This document shows, piece by piece, positions 45,582 through 52,156 of a stretch of 52,156 bases of DNA. The stretch is from Pseudomonadota bacterium (lineage in GTDB: Bacteria; Pseudomonadota; Alphaproteobacteria; Micropepsales; Micropepsaceae), in the NCBI GenBank assembly GCA_021851325.1, contig JAJZDZ010000020.1, forward strand, positions 1 through 52,156, written 5' to 3'. The notes below the pieces were generated by a model. The model had not been told where the DNA came from and did not search any database. It worked only from the letters and a program-made list of their open reading frames with translations. The translations under genes were made by a program, and so were the position numbers. Every line of letters begins with the position of its first letter. The stretch's first letter is position 1.

Positions 45582-46487
45582 TCAGTAGATGTTGCGCAAA
45601 GCCGCAAGCACCGAAAGGCGGGCGGTTGCCCAGGCGATCGCGCCACCAAAGACCGGTATGAGCACGAGCCATGTCAGCTGTGACATACTCAAAGCCAGTG
45701 GGGGCAGAAACGGCATCGGCTTTAGCCCCACATATTCAAGTCCGCCTGCGGCGGCAAAAACGATCGCCGCGAGTACGGCGCCCACCAGACTGGCAAAAAA
45801 TGCCGTTCGCAGATAATGGCGGTCGAAGGCACTGGCAATGAAGCCGCCATGCGCCCCCATCTGATGCAGCAGTTCGACGATGTCGTGGTGTGCCGAAAGC
45901 CCGGCGCGGGTGGCGAAGGCCGCGGTCGCCGCGGTCGCAATCGCAATCAGGCCAAGAACTCCATAGGCCGACCACATGATGGTGTCGGCCAGACGGGAGA
46001 GGCGGGCCAGCCAGTGGCGATGATCATCGACATAACCATCGGGCGCCGCCGTCTTGAGACGATGGCGCAGTGCCACGAGATCGACATGTCTGCCAGGCAC
46101 AACACTCGCATCGATCAGTCGGGGAAGCGGCAGATCCGCAACGAGAGCGCCCTTGCCGAGCCAGGGCTCGACGAGACGTTCGGTCTTCGCCTCACTCAGC
46201 TCATGAACACTGAAGATTCCGCGGGTGGTTTTGAGGACCTGTACCGCCGCCGCGGTCTCGCGCGCGAGTGCCGGCTGGACCGGGCCGCGCGCGGGTGGCA
46301 GGACCTGGACCGTGAGCTTGCCTGCCAGACCACGACGCCAGTCCTGCGCGGTACGCTGGGCAATGAGCACCGCACAGAGTGACAGGGCCGCCAGAAACGC
46401 CATGATGGCGATCACGACATCAAGGGAGGCGGCGCCCGCTTCACGCGGCAGCACCGACTTTTGCTGGGCGCGCAGGCCAAGGTTCAT
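45582..46487 (-). CDS. ftsX: Cell division protein FtsX
   Basis: Membrane subunit of the FtsEX complex, which transmits ATP hydrolysis to periplasmic amidase activators such as EnvC during septation. The 301-residue protein has four hydrophobic helices (VIAIMAFLAALSLCAVLIA; YGVLGLIAIATAATAAF; FFASLVGAVLAAIVFAAA; WLVLIPVFGGAIAWATA) with a periplasmic loop after the first. The ATGA overlap with ftsE shows coupling. An EnvC-like gene lies elsewhere in this window (34.6-35.9 kb). Confidence 0.92.
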   Translation of the reverse strand: MNLGLRAQQKSVLPREAGAASLDVVIAIMAFLAALSLCAVLIAQRTAQDWRRGLAGKLTVQVLPPARGPVQPALARETAAAVQVLKTTRGIFSVHELSEAKTERLVEPWLGKGALVADLPLPRLIDASVVPGRHVDLVALRHRLKTAAPDGYVDDHRHWLARLSRLADTIMWSAYGVLGLIAIATAATAAFATRAGLSAHHDIVELLHQMGAHGGFIASAFDRHYLRTAFFASLVGAVLAAIVFAAAGGLEYVGLKPMPFLPPLALSMSQLTWLVLIPVFGGAIAWATARLSVLAALRNIY

Positions 46488-47155
46488 GGCCGCACCATCG
46501 GCATCGCCACAAGGCGGCCATCAACCAGACGCAGCTCCTGCGACTGACCGGTCGCGATGAGGCCGCGATCATGCGTAGCAATGAGCACCGTTGTCCCCAG
46601 GCGGTTGAGTTCAAAAAACAGGCGCAGAAGACGCTGCCCCATGTCTGGATCTACATTGCCGGTCGGCTCATCGGCGATCAACAGATCAGGACGGGCCACC
46701 ACGGCACGGGCAATGGCCACGCGCTGCTGCTCGCCACCGGAAAGGGTGGGAGGCTTGGCATGCATGCGCGGGCCCAGTCCGACCCAGGTCAGAATCTCTT
46801 CCACGTCCTGACGGAAATCCTCCATGCGCGCGCCCGAAAGACGTAATGGCAGGGCCACATTATCGAAGGCAGAGAGATGATCGAGCAGGCGAAAATCCTG
46901 AAACACGACGCCGATGCGACGGCGTAACGCCGGAAACAGACGGCGCGATGCGGTGGCCAGATCCGTGCCAAAGAGCGTGATCAATCCACGCGACGGCGGT
47001 TCAGCCAGATACATGAGCTTCAGCAACGTCGTCTTGCCAGCCCCGGAAGGCCCGGTCAGAAAGGTGAAGGAGCCAGCCTCGAGAGCGAAGCTGACATCGC
47101 GCAGAATCTCCGGTCCTGGACCGTAGCGCATGCCCACATTTTCAAATCGAACCAT
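46484..47155 (-). CDS. ftsE: Cell division ATP-binding protein FtsE
   Basis: ABC ATPase partner of FtsX. From the ATG at 47155 the protein is 223 residues: Walker [16 protein letters not shown], a Q-loop in [20 protein letters not shown] (diagnostic of FtsE), signature [16 protein letters not shown], Walker [14 protein letters not shown], and H-loop [13 protein letters not shown] at 47182 would add nine residues, but the family begins at [12 protein letters not shown]. It is divergent from the zinc-ribbon gene with a 98-nt gap. Confidence 0.95.
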   Translation of the reverse strand: MVRFENVGMRYGPGPEILRDVSFALEAGSFTFLTGPSGAGKTTLLKLMYLAEPPSRGLITLFGTDLATASRRLFPALRRRIGVVFQDFRLLDHLSAFDNVALPLRLSGARMEDFRQDVEEILTWVGLGPRMHAKPPTLSGGEQQRVAIARAVVARPDLLIADEPTGNVDPDMGQRLLRLFFELNRLGTTVLIATHDRGLIATGQSQELRLVDGRLVAMPMVRP

Positions 47156-47253
47156 GGCCGGACCATATCCGTCTGGGGCCACGAGGCAAGGCGGGCAGCA
47201 CAGTCCTCAACAGTCTTGCAGCGCGCCGGGGGACATGACTAAGTGGACGGGCA

Positions 47254-48042
47254 ATGATCCTCACCTGTCCAAACTGCGCGACGCGCTACACGGTTAAAGA
47301 TGCGGCGATGCCCCCGCAGGGCCGTACGGTGCGCTGCAAGAAGTGCGGCCATAGCTGGTTTGCCACGGCGCCGGCAGCGGCCGACGCGGTGGTCTTTGCC
47401 GAGGAGACCAGGCCGCAGCCCGCAGCGGTCCCGCCAGCAGCGCAAGACGAGTGGAACGCGGCTGCCGACGAGCCTGGCGAGGCAGTGCCAGCTGCAGCGG
47501 CGGGCACAGAGGCGCCGGCCGAGCCCACCATGTCCCCGTCCCAGCTGGCGCCCTTTGGTGGCTTCAGGCCCGAGGCAAGGCCCACGCCCGAGCCAGGCAA
47601 AGGCCGACGCCTGGCGGTGGTCGCCGGCTGGGCTCTGCTGCTGCTGTCGATCCTGGTTCTGCTGTGGTCTGCCTATCGCTATCGCGAGCAGGTGGTTGGC
47701 AACTGGCCGCGCGCCGCCTCGCTTTATGCGTGGATCGGGTGGCCGGTCCGAGATGGCAACCTCATTCTTTCGGATGTGCAGTACGGACGCCGCGTAGAGA
47801 ACAACCACGCCCTGCTGGTGGTGTCGGGAAGCCTGCGCAATCTCTCAGGCCAGAGCCAGCCAGTGCCGCCCCTGCAGGTCCTGTTGCGAGATGGCAGCGG
47901 CAGAGTGCTGCAGCGCTACGTGTTCGCCCCTCCGGTGCGCGTCCTGAAGTCTGGCGCACAAGAGGTTTTTCACACCGAACTGAACCGCCCGTCGCCGGCG
48001 GCGCGTCATCTGACGCTCAAGCTTGCAGGGACTACTGACTGA
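47254..48042 (+). CDS. MJ0042-type zinc-ribbon membrane protein (DUF3426-like)
   Basis: 262 residues. The N-terminal MJ0042 zinc ribbon is CPNCATRYTVKDAAMPPQGRT / CKKCGHSW (CxxC ... CxxC). An acidic Pro/Ala linker follows, then one transmembrane helix (LAVVAGWALLLLSILVLLW, about 123-145) and a C-terminal beta-rich domain (LILSDVQYGRRVENNHALLVVSGSLRNLSGQ) of the DUF3426 type. It is typically divergent from ftsE and followed by hpt in alphaproteobacteria, as here. Function is unknown; a cytosolic zinc ribbon joined to a periplasmic domain suggests signalling or assembly across the membrane. Confidence 0.88.
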   Translation: MILTCPNCATRYTVKDAAMPPQGRTVRCKKCGHSWFATAPAAADAVVFAEETRPQPAAVPPAAQDEWNAAADEPGEAVPAAAAGTEAPAEPTMSPSQLAPFGGFRPEARPTPEPGKGRRLAVVAGWALLLLSILVLLWSAYRYREQVVGNWPRAASLYAWIGWPVRDGNLILSDVQYGRRVENNHALLVVSGSLRNLSGQSQPVPPLQVLLRDGSGRVLQRYVFAPPVRVLKSGAQEVFHTELNRPSPAARHLTLKLAGTTD

Positions 48043-48050
48043 GTGTGCAC

Positions 48051-48560
48051 ATGAGCCCGCGGATGCTATTTCCGGCGGCGACCATCGCCGCCCGCGTCGA
48101 AAGCGTTGCGAACGAGCTTGCAGCGCTTCCCGATCGGCCCGAGCGGCTGATTGCCGTGCTCACCGGCGCCTTCGTCTTTGCCGCCGATCTGACGCGCGCC
48201 CTGGCGCGCCGAGGTCTTGATCTGCCCGTCGACTGGCTGTGGCTGTCGAGCTATGGCAAGACGCGCAGCAGGGGAGGCTTGACGGTGCGGGCCCTACCTG
48301 CGGCCGCGCTTAAGGACGAGCACATCCTGCTCGTCGACGGCGTTCTGGACAGCGGCAATACCCTGGCACAGGCGATCGCGCTGCTTGAACAGCAAGGAGC
48401 CCGCAGAATCACCACCGCGGTGGTGATCGACAAGGAGCTGGCGCAGGCCAAGCTGCGCGCCGATTATGTCTGCTTCGGCGCTGTAGATGCCTTCATCGCC
48501 GGCTATGGCATGGATGACCGGGGCCTGGAGCGGGGACGGGGCGACATCATTGCACTGTGA
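48051..48560 (+). CDS. hpt: Hypoxanthine phosphoribosyltransferase
   Basis: Purine salvage enzyme making IMP or GMP from hypoxanthine or guanine and PRPP. The 169-residue protein has LIAVLTGAFVFAADLTRAL (PPi loop area), a flexible SYGKTRSRGG loop, the PRPP-binding motif HILLVDGVLDSGNTL, and a C-terminal DYVCFGAVDAFIAGYGMD base-recognition part. The ATG at 48051 lies 8 nt after the zinc-ribbon stop; an in-frame GTG at 48045 is possible. The ribosome site is weak, and coupling to the upstream gene is likely. Confidence 0.92.
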   Translation: MSPRMLFPAATIAARVESVANELAALPDRPERLIAVLTGAFVFAADLTRALARRGLDLPVDWLWLSSYGKTRSRGGLTVRALPAAALKDEHILLVDGVLDSGNTLAQAIALLEQQGARRITTAVVIDKELAQAKLRADYVCFGAVDAFIAGYGMDDRGLERGRGDIIAL

Positions 48561-48623
48561 CCTCACCCAGGCCTGGTCAGCGCCGGCGGTAGCCTCTGGT
48601 ACGACATTGGCAGAGCCACGAGC

Positions 48624-49424
48624 TCAGCCGTCACTGTCAAATTCCACGACAACAGGAACATGATCGGACGGTTTGGGCCAGCCGCGAATGTCCTTGCGGA
48701 TGGTGTGCTGACGCGCCGCCCCCTTCAGTCCCTGGCCGAACCAGATGTGATCGAGCCTGCGCCCGCGGTCTGAGGCCGCCCAGTCCTGAGCGCGATAGCT
48801 CCACCACGAATAGATCTTTTCGCTGGCCGGCACGAAGCTGCGGGTGACGTCGATCCACTGCATGGTGGCCTGCACTTCGCCAAGCAGCTCGGTTTCGACC
48901 GGCGTGTGGCTGACGACATCAAGCAGCTGGGTATGGCTCCAGACGTCGTTCTCGAGCGGCGCCACATTGAGGTCACCGACGAGAATGGTGCGCGCCGCAG
49001 CCTTACCCCGGCGCCGGCCAAAGCCCGCGGCCATTTCCTGCAGGAAGGCGAGCTTGTGGGCAAATTTTTCGTTGGCGCCGGGATCCGGCAGATCGCCGCC
49101 TGCCGGCACGTAGAAATTGTGCAACTCGATACCATTGGCGAACTCGACACTAATGTGTCTGGTATCATCTTTTCCGCAATATTGTTTCGCAGAGCAGCGC
49201 AGGAAGGGCTGGCGCGAAAGGATCGCCACCCCGTGATAGCCCTTCTGACCATGCAGGGCCTGGTGCACATAGCCGGCAGCGCGAAAGGCCTCGGCCGGGA
49301 ACAAATCGTTGGGAACTTTGGTCTCCTGCAGGCAGAGCACGTCCGGAGCTTCCTCTTCGAGCAGGCGCAGAACCAGCGCCTGACGCAGCCGGACCGAGTT
49401 GATGTTCCAGGTGGCGAGCTTCAT
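48624..49424 (-). CDS. xth: Exodeoxyribonuclease III
   Basis: Mg-dependent AP endonuclease/3'-5' exonuclease of base-excision repair. The 266-residue protein begins MKLATWNINSVRLR and shows DVLCLQETKV (metal Glu), YHGVAILSRQP, HNFYVPAGGD, VGDLNVAP (Asp/Asn), SWWSYR, RLDHIW and the catalytic SDHVPVVVEF. The start at 49424 matches the family; extending to 49550 adds non-family residues across the AT-rich intergenic region. It is convergent with hpt (63 nt) and divergent from the small membrane-protein gene. Confidence 0.95.
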   Translation of the reverse strand: MKLATWNINSVRLRQALVLRLLEEEAPDVLCLQETKVPNDLFPAEAFRAAGYVHQALHGQKGYHGVAILSRQPFLRCSAKQYCGKDDTRHISVEFANGIELHNFYVPAGGDLPDPGANEKFAHKLAFLQEMAAGFGRRRGKAAARTILVGDLNVAPLENDVWSHTQLLDVVSHTPVETELLGEVQATMQWIDVTRSFVPASEKIYSWWSYRAQDWAASDRGRRLDHIWFGQGLKGAARQHTIRKDIRGWPKPSDHVPVVVEFDSDG

Positions 49425-49463
49425 TGGCGGTGCAAATCTCCTATGCGTGGAATGCAGAACAAA

Positions 49464-49493
49464 ATGACAAAACTGGAATTCCAATTGTAAGTA
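49464..49493 (+). promoter_or_regulatory. Candidate promoter of the small membrane-protein gene
   Basis: ATGACA (49464-49469, five of six to TTGACA) and TAAGTA (49488-49493) are 18 nt apart. The spacer holds the 10-bp palindrome TGGAATTCCA (49474-49483). Transcription from here would give a leader of about 200 nt before the ATG at 49701. Confidence 0.4.
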
Positions 49494-49544
49494 CAAGGTG
49501 TTATTGCAGCGCCGCATTCGATGGTGCAGCGCATTAGAAATCAT

Positions 49545-49578
49545 GATCAATGAATATTACCAAATTTATTCATTGATC
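49545..49578. repeat. 12-bp inverted repeat in an AT-rich leader
   Basis: Arms GATCAATGAATA (49545-49556) and TATTCATTGATC (49567-49578) are perfect, with a 10-nt spacer. It is a strong operator candidate for a dimeric regulator, or an RNA stem in the leader. Composition is unusually AT-rich for this window. Confidence 0.65.
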
Positions 49579-49625
49579 CGGGATCAGGTCTGCACTATGT
49601 ATCCGGACGCGACGGGCGGTGAGGC

Positions 49626-49680
49626 CCTCGCGCCGCGAGGTTCAAAACAGGCGGCCTGGGGTGGTGAGACCCCGGCCGCC
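49626..49680 (+). promoter_or_regulatory. Two consecutive GC hairpins just before a ribosome site
   Basis: First: CCTCGC / GCGAGG with a 3-nt loop (49626-49640). Second: GGCGGCC / GGCCGCC outer stem with an inner GGGGT / ACCCC stem and a 6-nt loop (49650-49680), one bulged T. The second ends 7 nt before AGGAGAGG, so it could affect ribosome access or protect the mRNA. Confidence 0.6.
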
Positions 49681-49700
49681 GATGTCTAGGAGAGGCAGTC

Positions 49701-49835
49701 ATGACCCAGTCCCAAATTCATCTTCCCACTGCGCGCACGCAGATCAGCGATACAGTCATTGCGATGTTCACCGCCGCCACCATCGTCATCGCCGGGCTTC
49801 TGTCGCTCGCCCAGTTCGGTCTGGCTTTCGTCTAA
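49701..49835 (+). CDS. 44-residue single-helix membrane protein, unrecognised
   Basis: Very short gene supported by an excellent ribosome site (AGGAGAGG, 5-12 nt before the ATG) and a sharply amphipathic-to-hydrophobic sequence: polar N-terminus TQSQIHLPTARTQ, then one membrane helix VIAMFTAATIVIAGLLSLAQ ending FGLAFV and TAA. It would span the inner membrane with a short cytosolic or periplasmic head. It stands alone between xth and tsaD, convergent with tsaD (28 nt). A 200-nt leader with an inverted repeat and hairpins precedes it. I do not recognise a family. Confidence 0.6.
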   Translation: MTQSQIHLPTARTQISDTVIAMFTAATIVIAGLLSLAQFGLAFV

Positions 49836-49863
49836 GCCGGACCCTGCCAGGCAAACTACAGTC

Positions 49864-50913
49864 TCAGGTTGCACCCTGTGCAAGTGGCCAGCGGGCGCGT
49901 GGCGGTACCGTAAGATCGTCCCAGCGCCCGCTGGAAGCCTCCTCAAGGCCCGCCCAGGCGATCATCGCGCCATTGTCGGTGCACAATCGTGCAGGCGGCA
50001 CTTCGAGCCTAAAATTATCCTCGGTGCAGAGCTGCGCCAGCGCCGCGCGAATGGCGCCATTGGCCGCAACGCCGCCAGCTGCAACCAGGATGGCCGGACC
50101 CTCCAGCGCAAAATCGTCGCGGAACCGCGCCATCGCCTGACGCGTGCGATCGCACAGACTTGCGATCACCGCGGCTTGAAACGCGGCCGCAAGATCCGCC
50201 TCATCGCCGGAGCTGAAGTCGCCCTCACGGACGATCTGGCGGACCGCCGTCTTCAGTCCGGAAAAGGAAAAATCCGCTCCCGGCCGGCCCAGCATCGGCC
50301 GCGGCAACCGATAGCGCTGGGGGTTGCCCGAGCGGGCCAGCTGCTCCAGACGCGGCCCTCCCGGATAAGGCAGACCCAACAGCTTGGCCGTCTTGTCGAA
50401 GGCCTCGCCAGCCGCGTCATCGATCGTAGTCCCGTAAAGATGAAAGCGGTCACTGGCCTCCACCCCAAGCAGCTGGCAGTGCCCCCCCGAAATCAGCAGC
50501 AGCAGAAAGGGGTAAGGCAGTCCGGCGGTCAGCCGCGCCGTCAGGGCATGGGCCTTGAGGTGATTGACCGCAACAAGTGGCTTATGCGCCGCCAGCGCCA
50601 GCGCCTTGGCCGTGGAGAGTCCTACCATCACCCCGCCAATGAGCCCGGGACCTGCGGTTGCGGCAATCACGTCAATGTCCGAAAGCCTGCAACCTGCTTC
50701 CGCCAACGCCTCAGCAACGACAACGTCAATGGTCTCGACATGCGCGCGCGCGGCAATTTCCGGCACCACCCCACCAAAGGGGGCATGCTCGGCAATCTGG
50801 CTGAAGACGACATTGGAGAGAATCTCGCCTGGGCCAGGCACAGCACCGCGCACCACTGCGGCGGCGGTTTCGTCGCAGCTTGTCTCCAATCCAAGTACGG
50901 TCAGGCTGGCCAA
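49864..50913 (-). CDS. tsaD: tRNA N6-adenosine threonylcarbamoyltransferase TsaD
   Basis: Transfers threonylcarbamoyl to A37 of ANN-decoding tRNAs. The 349-residue ASKHA protein shows LGLETSCDETAAAVV, SQIAEHAPFGGVVPEIAARAH, AATAGPGLIGGVMVG, metal-binding NHLKAHALTARL, LISGGHCQLL, DDAAGEAFDKTAKLLGLPYPGGP, FSFSGLKTA, and final VAAGGVAANGAIR and CTDNGAMIAWAG. No in-frame ATG precedes the first motif within the usual distance. TTG at 50913 (giving MASLTVLGLETSCDET) is the best start; CTG at 50904 is an alternative. It is divergent from hemC with a 54-nt gap, a common arrangement. Confidence 0.95.
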   Translation of the reverse strand: MASLTVLGLETSCDETAAAVVRGAVPGPGEILSNVVFSQIAEHAPFGGVVPEIAARAHVETIDVVVAEALAEAGCRLSDIDVIAATAGPGLIGGVMVGLSTAKALALAAHKPLVAVNHLKAHALTARLTAGLPYPFLLLLISGGHCQLLGVEASDRFHLYGTTIDDAAGEAFDKTAKLLGLPYPGGPRLEQLARSGNPQRYRLPRPMLGRPGADFSFSGLKTAVRQIVREGDFSSGDEADLAAAFQAAVIASLCDRTRQAMARFRDDFALEGPAILVAAGGVAANGAIRAALAQLCTEDNFRLEVPPARLCTDNGAMIAWAGLEEASSGRWDDLTVPPRARWPLAQGAT

Positions 50914-50967
50914 GCAGTGCAGCCCCTGTGCTAAGAATGCGCCCAAGCCTCTAGAACAAAGTCTGTC

Positions 50968-51912
50968 ATGCCGCAAAATATTCCTAACGCCATCCTGCGC
51001 CTGGGCACCCGTGGCTCGCGCCTGGCGATGGCCCAGTCCGAACAGGTGCGTCAGCGCCTCGCCGCCATGGGCATCGCCTGCGAACTGGTCGAAGTCCGGA
51101 CCAGCGGAGATCGCATCCAAGATCGCCCCCTCGCCGACGCCGGCGGCAAGGGGCTTTTCGTCAAGGAACTGGAGGAGGCCCTGCTTGCCGGACGGATCGA
51201 TTTTGCCGTCCATTCGATGAAGGACGTTCCGGTAGAACTGCCGCCCGGGCTAAGCTTGGGCGCAGTGCTCGAACGCGAGGACCCCCGCGATGCGCTGATC
51301 GCTCCTGAACGCCGTGCGCTCGCCGCGCTTCCCCCAGGCGCCCGGCTCGGTACAGCTTCGGTGCGCCGCCGGGCCCAGGCCCTGCGGGCGCGGCCTGACC
51401 TCCACGTCCAGTTGCTCCGTGGCAATGTCGATACCCGGCTGCGGCGCCTCGAGGCCGGGGATTTTGACGCTATCCTGCTGGCCCACGCCGGATTAAAGCG
51501 TCTTGGCCTTGCCAACCGTCCCCTCAGCCTGCTCGAAACCGATGACTGGCTTCCTGCCCTGGCCCAGGGTGCGGTGGGCATCGAACTGCGCAGCGACGAT
51601 ACCCGTACCAGAAACGCCATCGCACCCTTGCGCCATCTGGCCACCGAGATCGCCCTGTCCTGCGAGCGGGCATTTCAGGCAGCACTCGACGGCTCCTGCC
51701 GTACCCCGATCGCCGGACTGGCAGAGCTCCGCGGCAATGAGCTGCATTTTGCAGGCGAAGTCCTGGCTCCCGACGGACAGGATGGTGTCGCCCACCGCTG
51801 CGTGCAGACGCTCGCGTCTGACCCGCTTGCAGAGGCCGCGCGGATTGGCCATGAGGCTGGCCTTGCGCTCAAATCCACGGCCGCACCCTGGCTCGCAGCG
51901 GCATGCGGCTGA
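50968..51912 (+). CDS. hemC: Porphobilinogen deaminase (hydroxymethylbilane synthase)
   Basis: Polymerises four porphobilinogens into hydroxymethylbilane for haem and cobalamin. At 314 residues it has normal length: LRLGTRGSRLAMAQSEQV, VEVRTSGDRIQDRPLADAGGKGLFVKELEEAL, the catalytic-Asp region DFAVHSMKDVPVELPPGL, GTASVRRRAQ, LLRGNVDTRLRRLEAGDFDAILLAHAGLKRLG, and the dipyrromethane-cofactor Cys in DGSCRTPIA. It overlaps hemD by 10 nt. Confidence 0.97.
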   Translation: MPQNIPNAILRLGTRGSRLAMAQSEQVRQRLAAMGIACELVEVRTSGDRIQDRPLADAGGKGLFVKELEEALLAGRIDFAVHSMKDVPVELPPGLSLGAVLEREDPRDALIAPERRALAALPPGARLGTASVRRRAQALRARPDLHVQLLRGNVDTRLRRLEAGDFDAILLAHAGLKRLGLANRPLSLLETDDWLPALAQGAVGIELRSDDTRTRNAIAPLRHLATEIALSCERAFQAALDGSCRTPIAGLAELRGNELHFAGEVLAPDGQDGVAHRCVQTLASDPLAEAARIGHEAGLALKSTAAPWLAAACG

Positions 51913-52156
51913 TCGTCACCCGCCCGCGCAGCGATGGCGAACGCACCCAGGCGGCGCTGTTTGAGGCCGGCCATCGCGCCATACTCGCGCCACTCTTCGA
52001 AATCCACATGCTGAGCGGCCCCGCACTCTCCCTGGCAGGGGTCAGTGCCCTCATCGCAACCAGTGCCAATGCCGTGCAGGCACTCGCTGCGCGCAGCCAA
52101 AGCCGCAACCTGCCGCTCTTTGTGGTGGGACCGCACAGCGCCGCAGTGGCGCGGGA
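51903..52156 (+). CDS. hemD: Uroporphyrinogen-III synthase, 3' truncated
   Basis: Cyclises hydroxymethylbilane to uroporphyrinogen III. The ATG at 51903 lies inside the hemC end (10-nt overlap, different frame) and reads MRLIVTRPRSDGERTQAALF, the typical HemD opening, then HRAILAPLFEIH and ALIATSANAVQALAAR, which match the family. The frame is still open at the last base; about 84 codons are present of an expected 230-250. Operon pairing with hemC supports the call. Confidence 0.9.
   Translation, partial: MRLIVTRPRSDGERTQAALFEAGHRAILAPLFEIHMLSGPALSLAGVSALIATSANAVQALAARSQSRNLPLFVVGPHSAAVAR

Noticed and set aside
49498..49689. 63-codon frame ending just before the small membrane-protein ribosome site
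   Set aside because: It runs through the inverted repeat and both hairpins, lacks a ribosome site and has no recognisable family; a leader peptide from the internal ATG at 49543 is possible but unsupported.
50914..51213. N-terminal extension of the tsaD frame
   Set aside because: It lies antisense within hemC and precedes the conserved TsaD start motif, so it is not part of the gene.
1..52156. tRNA, rRNA and other stable RNA genes
   Set aside because: I looked for T-arm-like GGTTCGAA patterns and for rRNA signatures and saw none; a covariance-model scan could still find small RNAs.

Overview
The window is a GC-rich, gene-dense chromosomal segment that reads as an alphaproteobacterium. The clade markers are: a CckA-type hybrid histidine kinase; an Irr-type Fur protein with two Irr-like (ICE) operators; a GTTC-N7-GTTC (alphaproteobacterial LexA) box; the fabA-fabB-fabI cluster divergent from irr; the yqeY/dnaG/rpoD block divergent from carA; a plsC-ydcF-ftsX-ftsE block divergent from an MJ0042 zinc-ribbon gene; and a chorismate mutase-hisC-tyrA operon. 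I cannot fix the order from sequence alone. No rRNA, tRNA, CRISPR array, IS element or prophage was seen. The content is core chromosome with a few accessory elements.

Layout. 1-4.9 kb: pheT (5' truncated), an MFS transporter and lepA, all on +. 4.9-7.8 kb: the tightly overlapped - strand operon chorismate mutase-like / hisC / tyrA. 8.2-13.1 kb: a small secreted protein, a methyltransferase divergent from gloB, beta-carbonic anhydrase, a small lipoprotein, a MAPEG protein, hemolysin III and a 2OG-Fe(II) oxygenase. 13.2-20.2 kb: yqeY-GNAT-dnaG-rpoD on -, divergent from carA. 20.3-23.0 kb: fabA-fabB-fabI on - (type II fatty acid synthesis, unsaturated branch). 23.2-26.3 kb: irr, then rubrerythrin / GlpC-like Fe-S protein / DUF3501 on +, the latter behind a perfect ICE-like palindrome. 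26.3-31.5 kb: HAD hydrolase, type-B carboxylesterase, cckA, alpha/beta hydrolase. 31.5-36.7 kb: rppH, divergent polysaccharide deacetylase, ctpA, envC-like and gpmA on - (cell envelope plus RNA turnover). 37.0-38.9 kb: flgI, a FlgJ-like rod-binding protein and an FlgN/FlbY-like protein behind a sigma-54-like promoter. 38.9-47.2 kb: a hypothetical protein, a DUF2125 protein, a class II ribonucleotide reductase with an intein, plsC, ydcF, ftsX and ftsE. 47.3-52.2 kb: zinc-ribbon protein, hpt, xth, a 44-residue membrane protein with a structured leader, tsaD, hemC and hemD (3' truncated).

The most unusual items are these. (1) A 363-residue intein inserted immediately before the catalytic thiyl-radical cysteine of the B12-dependent ribonucleotide reductase, whose promoter carries a LexA-type box between -35 and -10. 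(2) An iron-control region with two ICE-type dyads around irr; one commands the rubrerythrin/Fe-S/DUF3501 operon, whose biochemical role is not described. (3) A short membrane-protein gene at 49701-49835 with a strong ribosome site, two GC hairpins and a 12-bp inverted repeat in its leader. (4) A chorismate mutase-like protein whose catalytic positions look eroded. (5) An RpoD carrying about 216 residues of Lys/Ala/Pro-rich extension.

Where the longest reading frame overran the likely start, I moved the start inward using ribosome-binding sites, family N-termini or neighbour overlap, and say so in the entry. All function calls come from motif and family recognition by eye; no database search was run.
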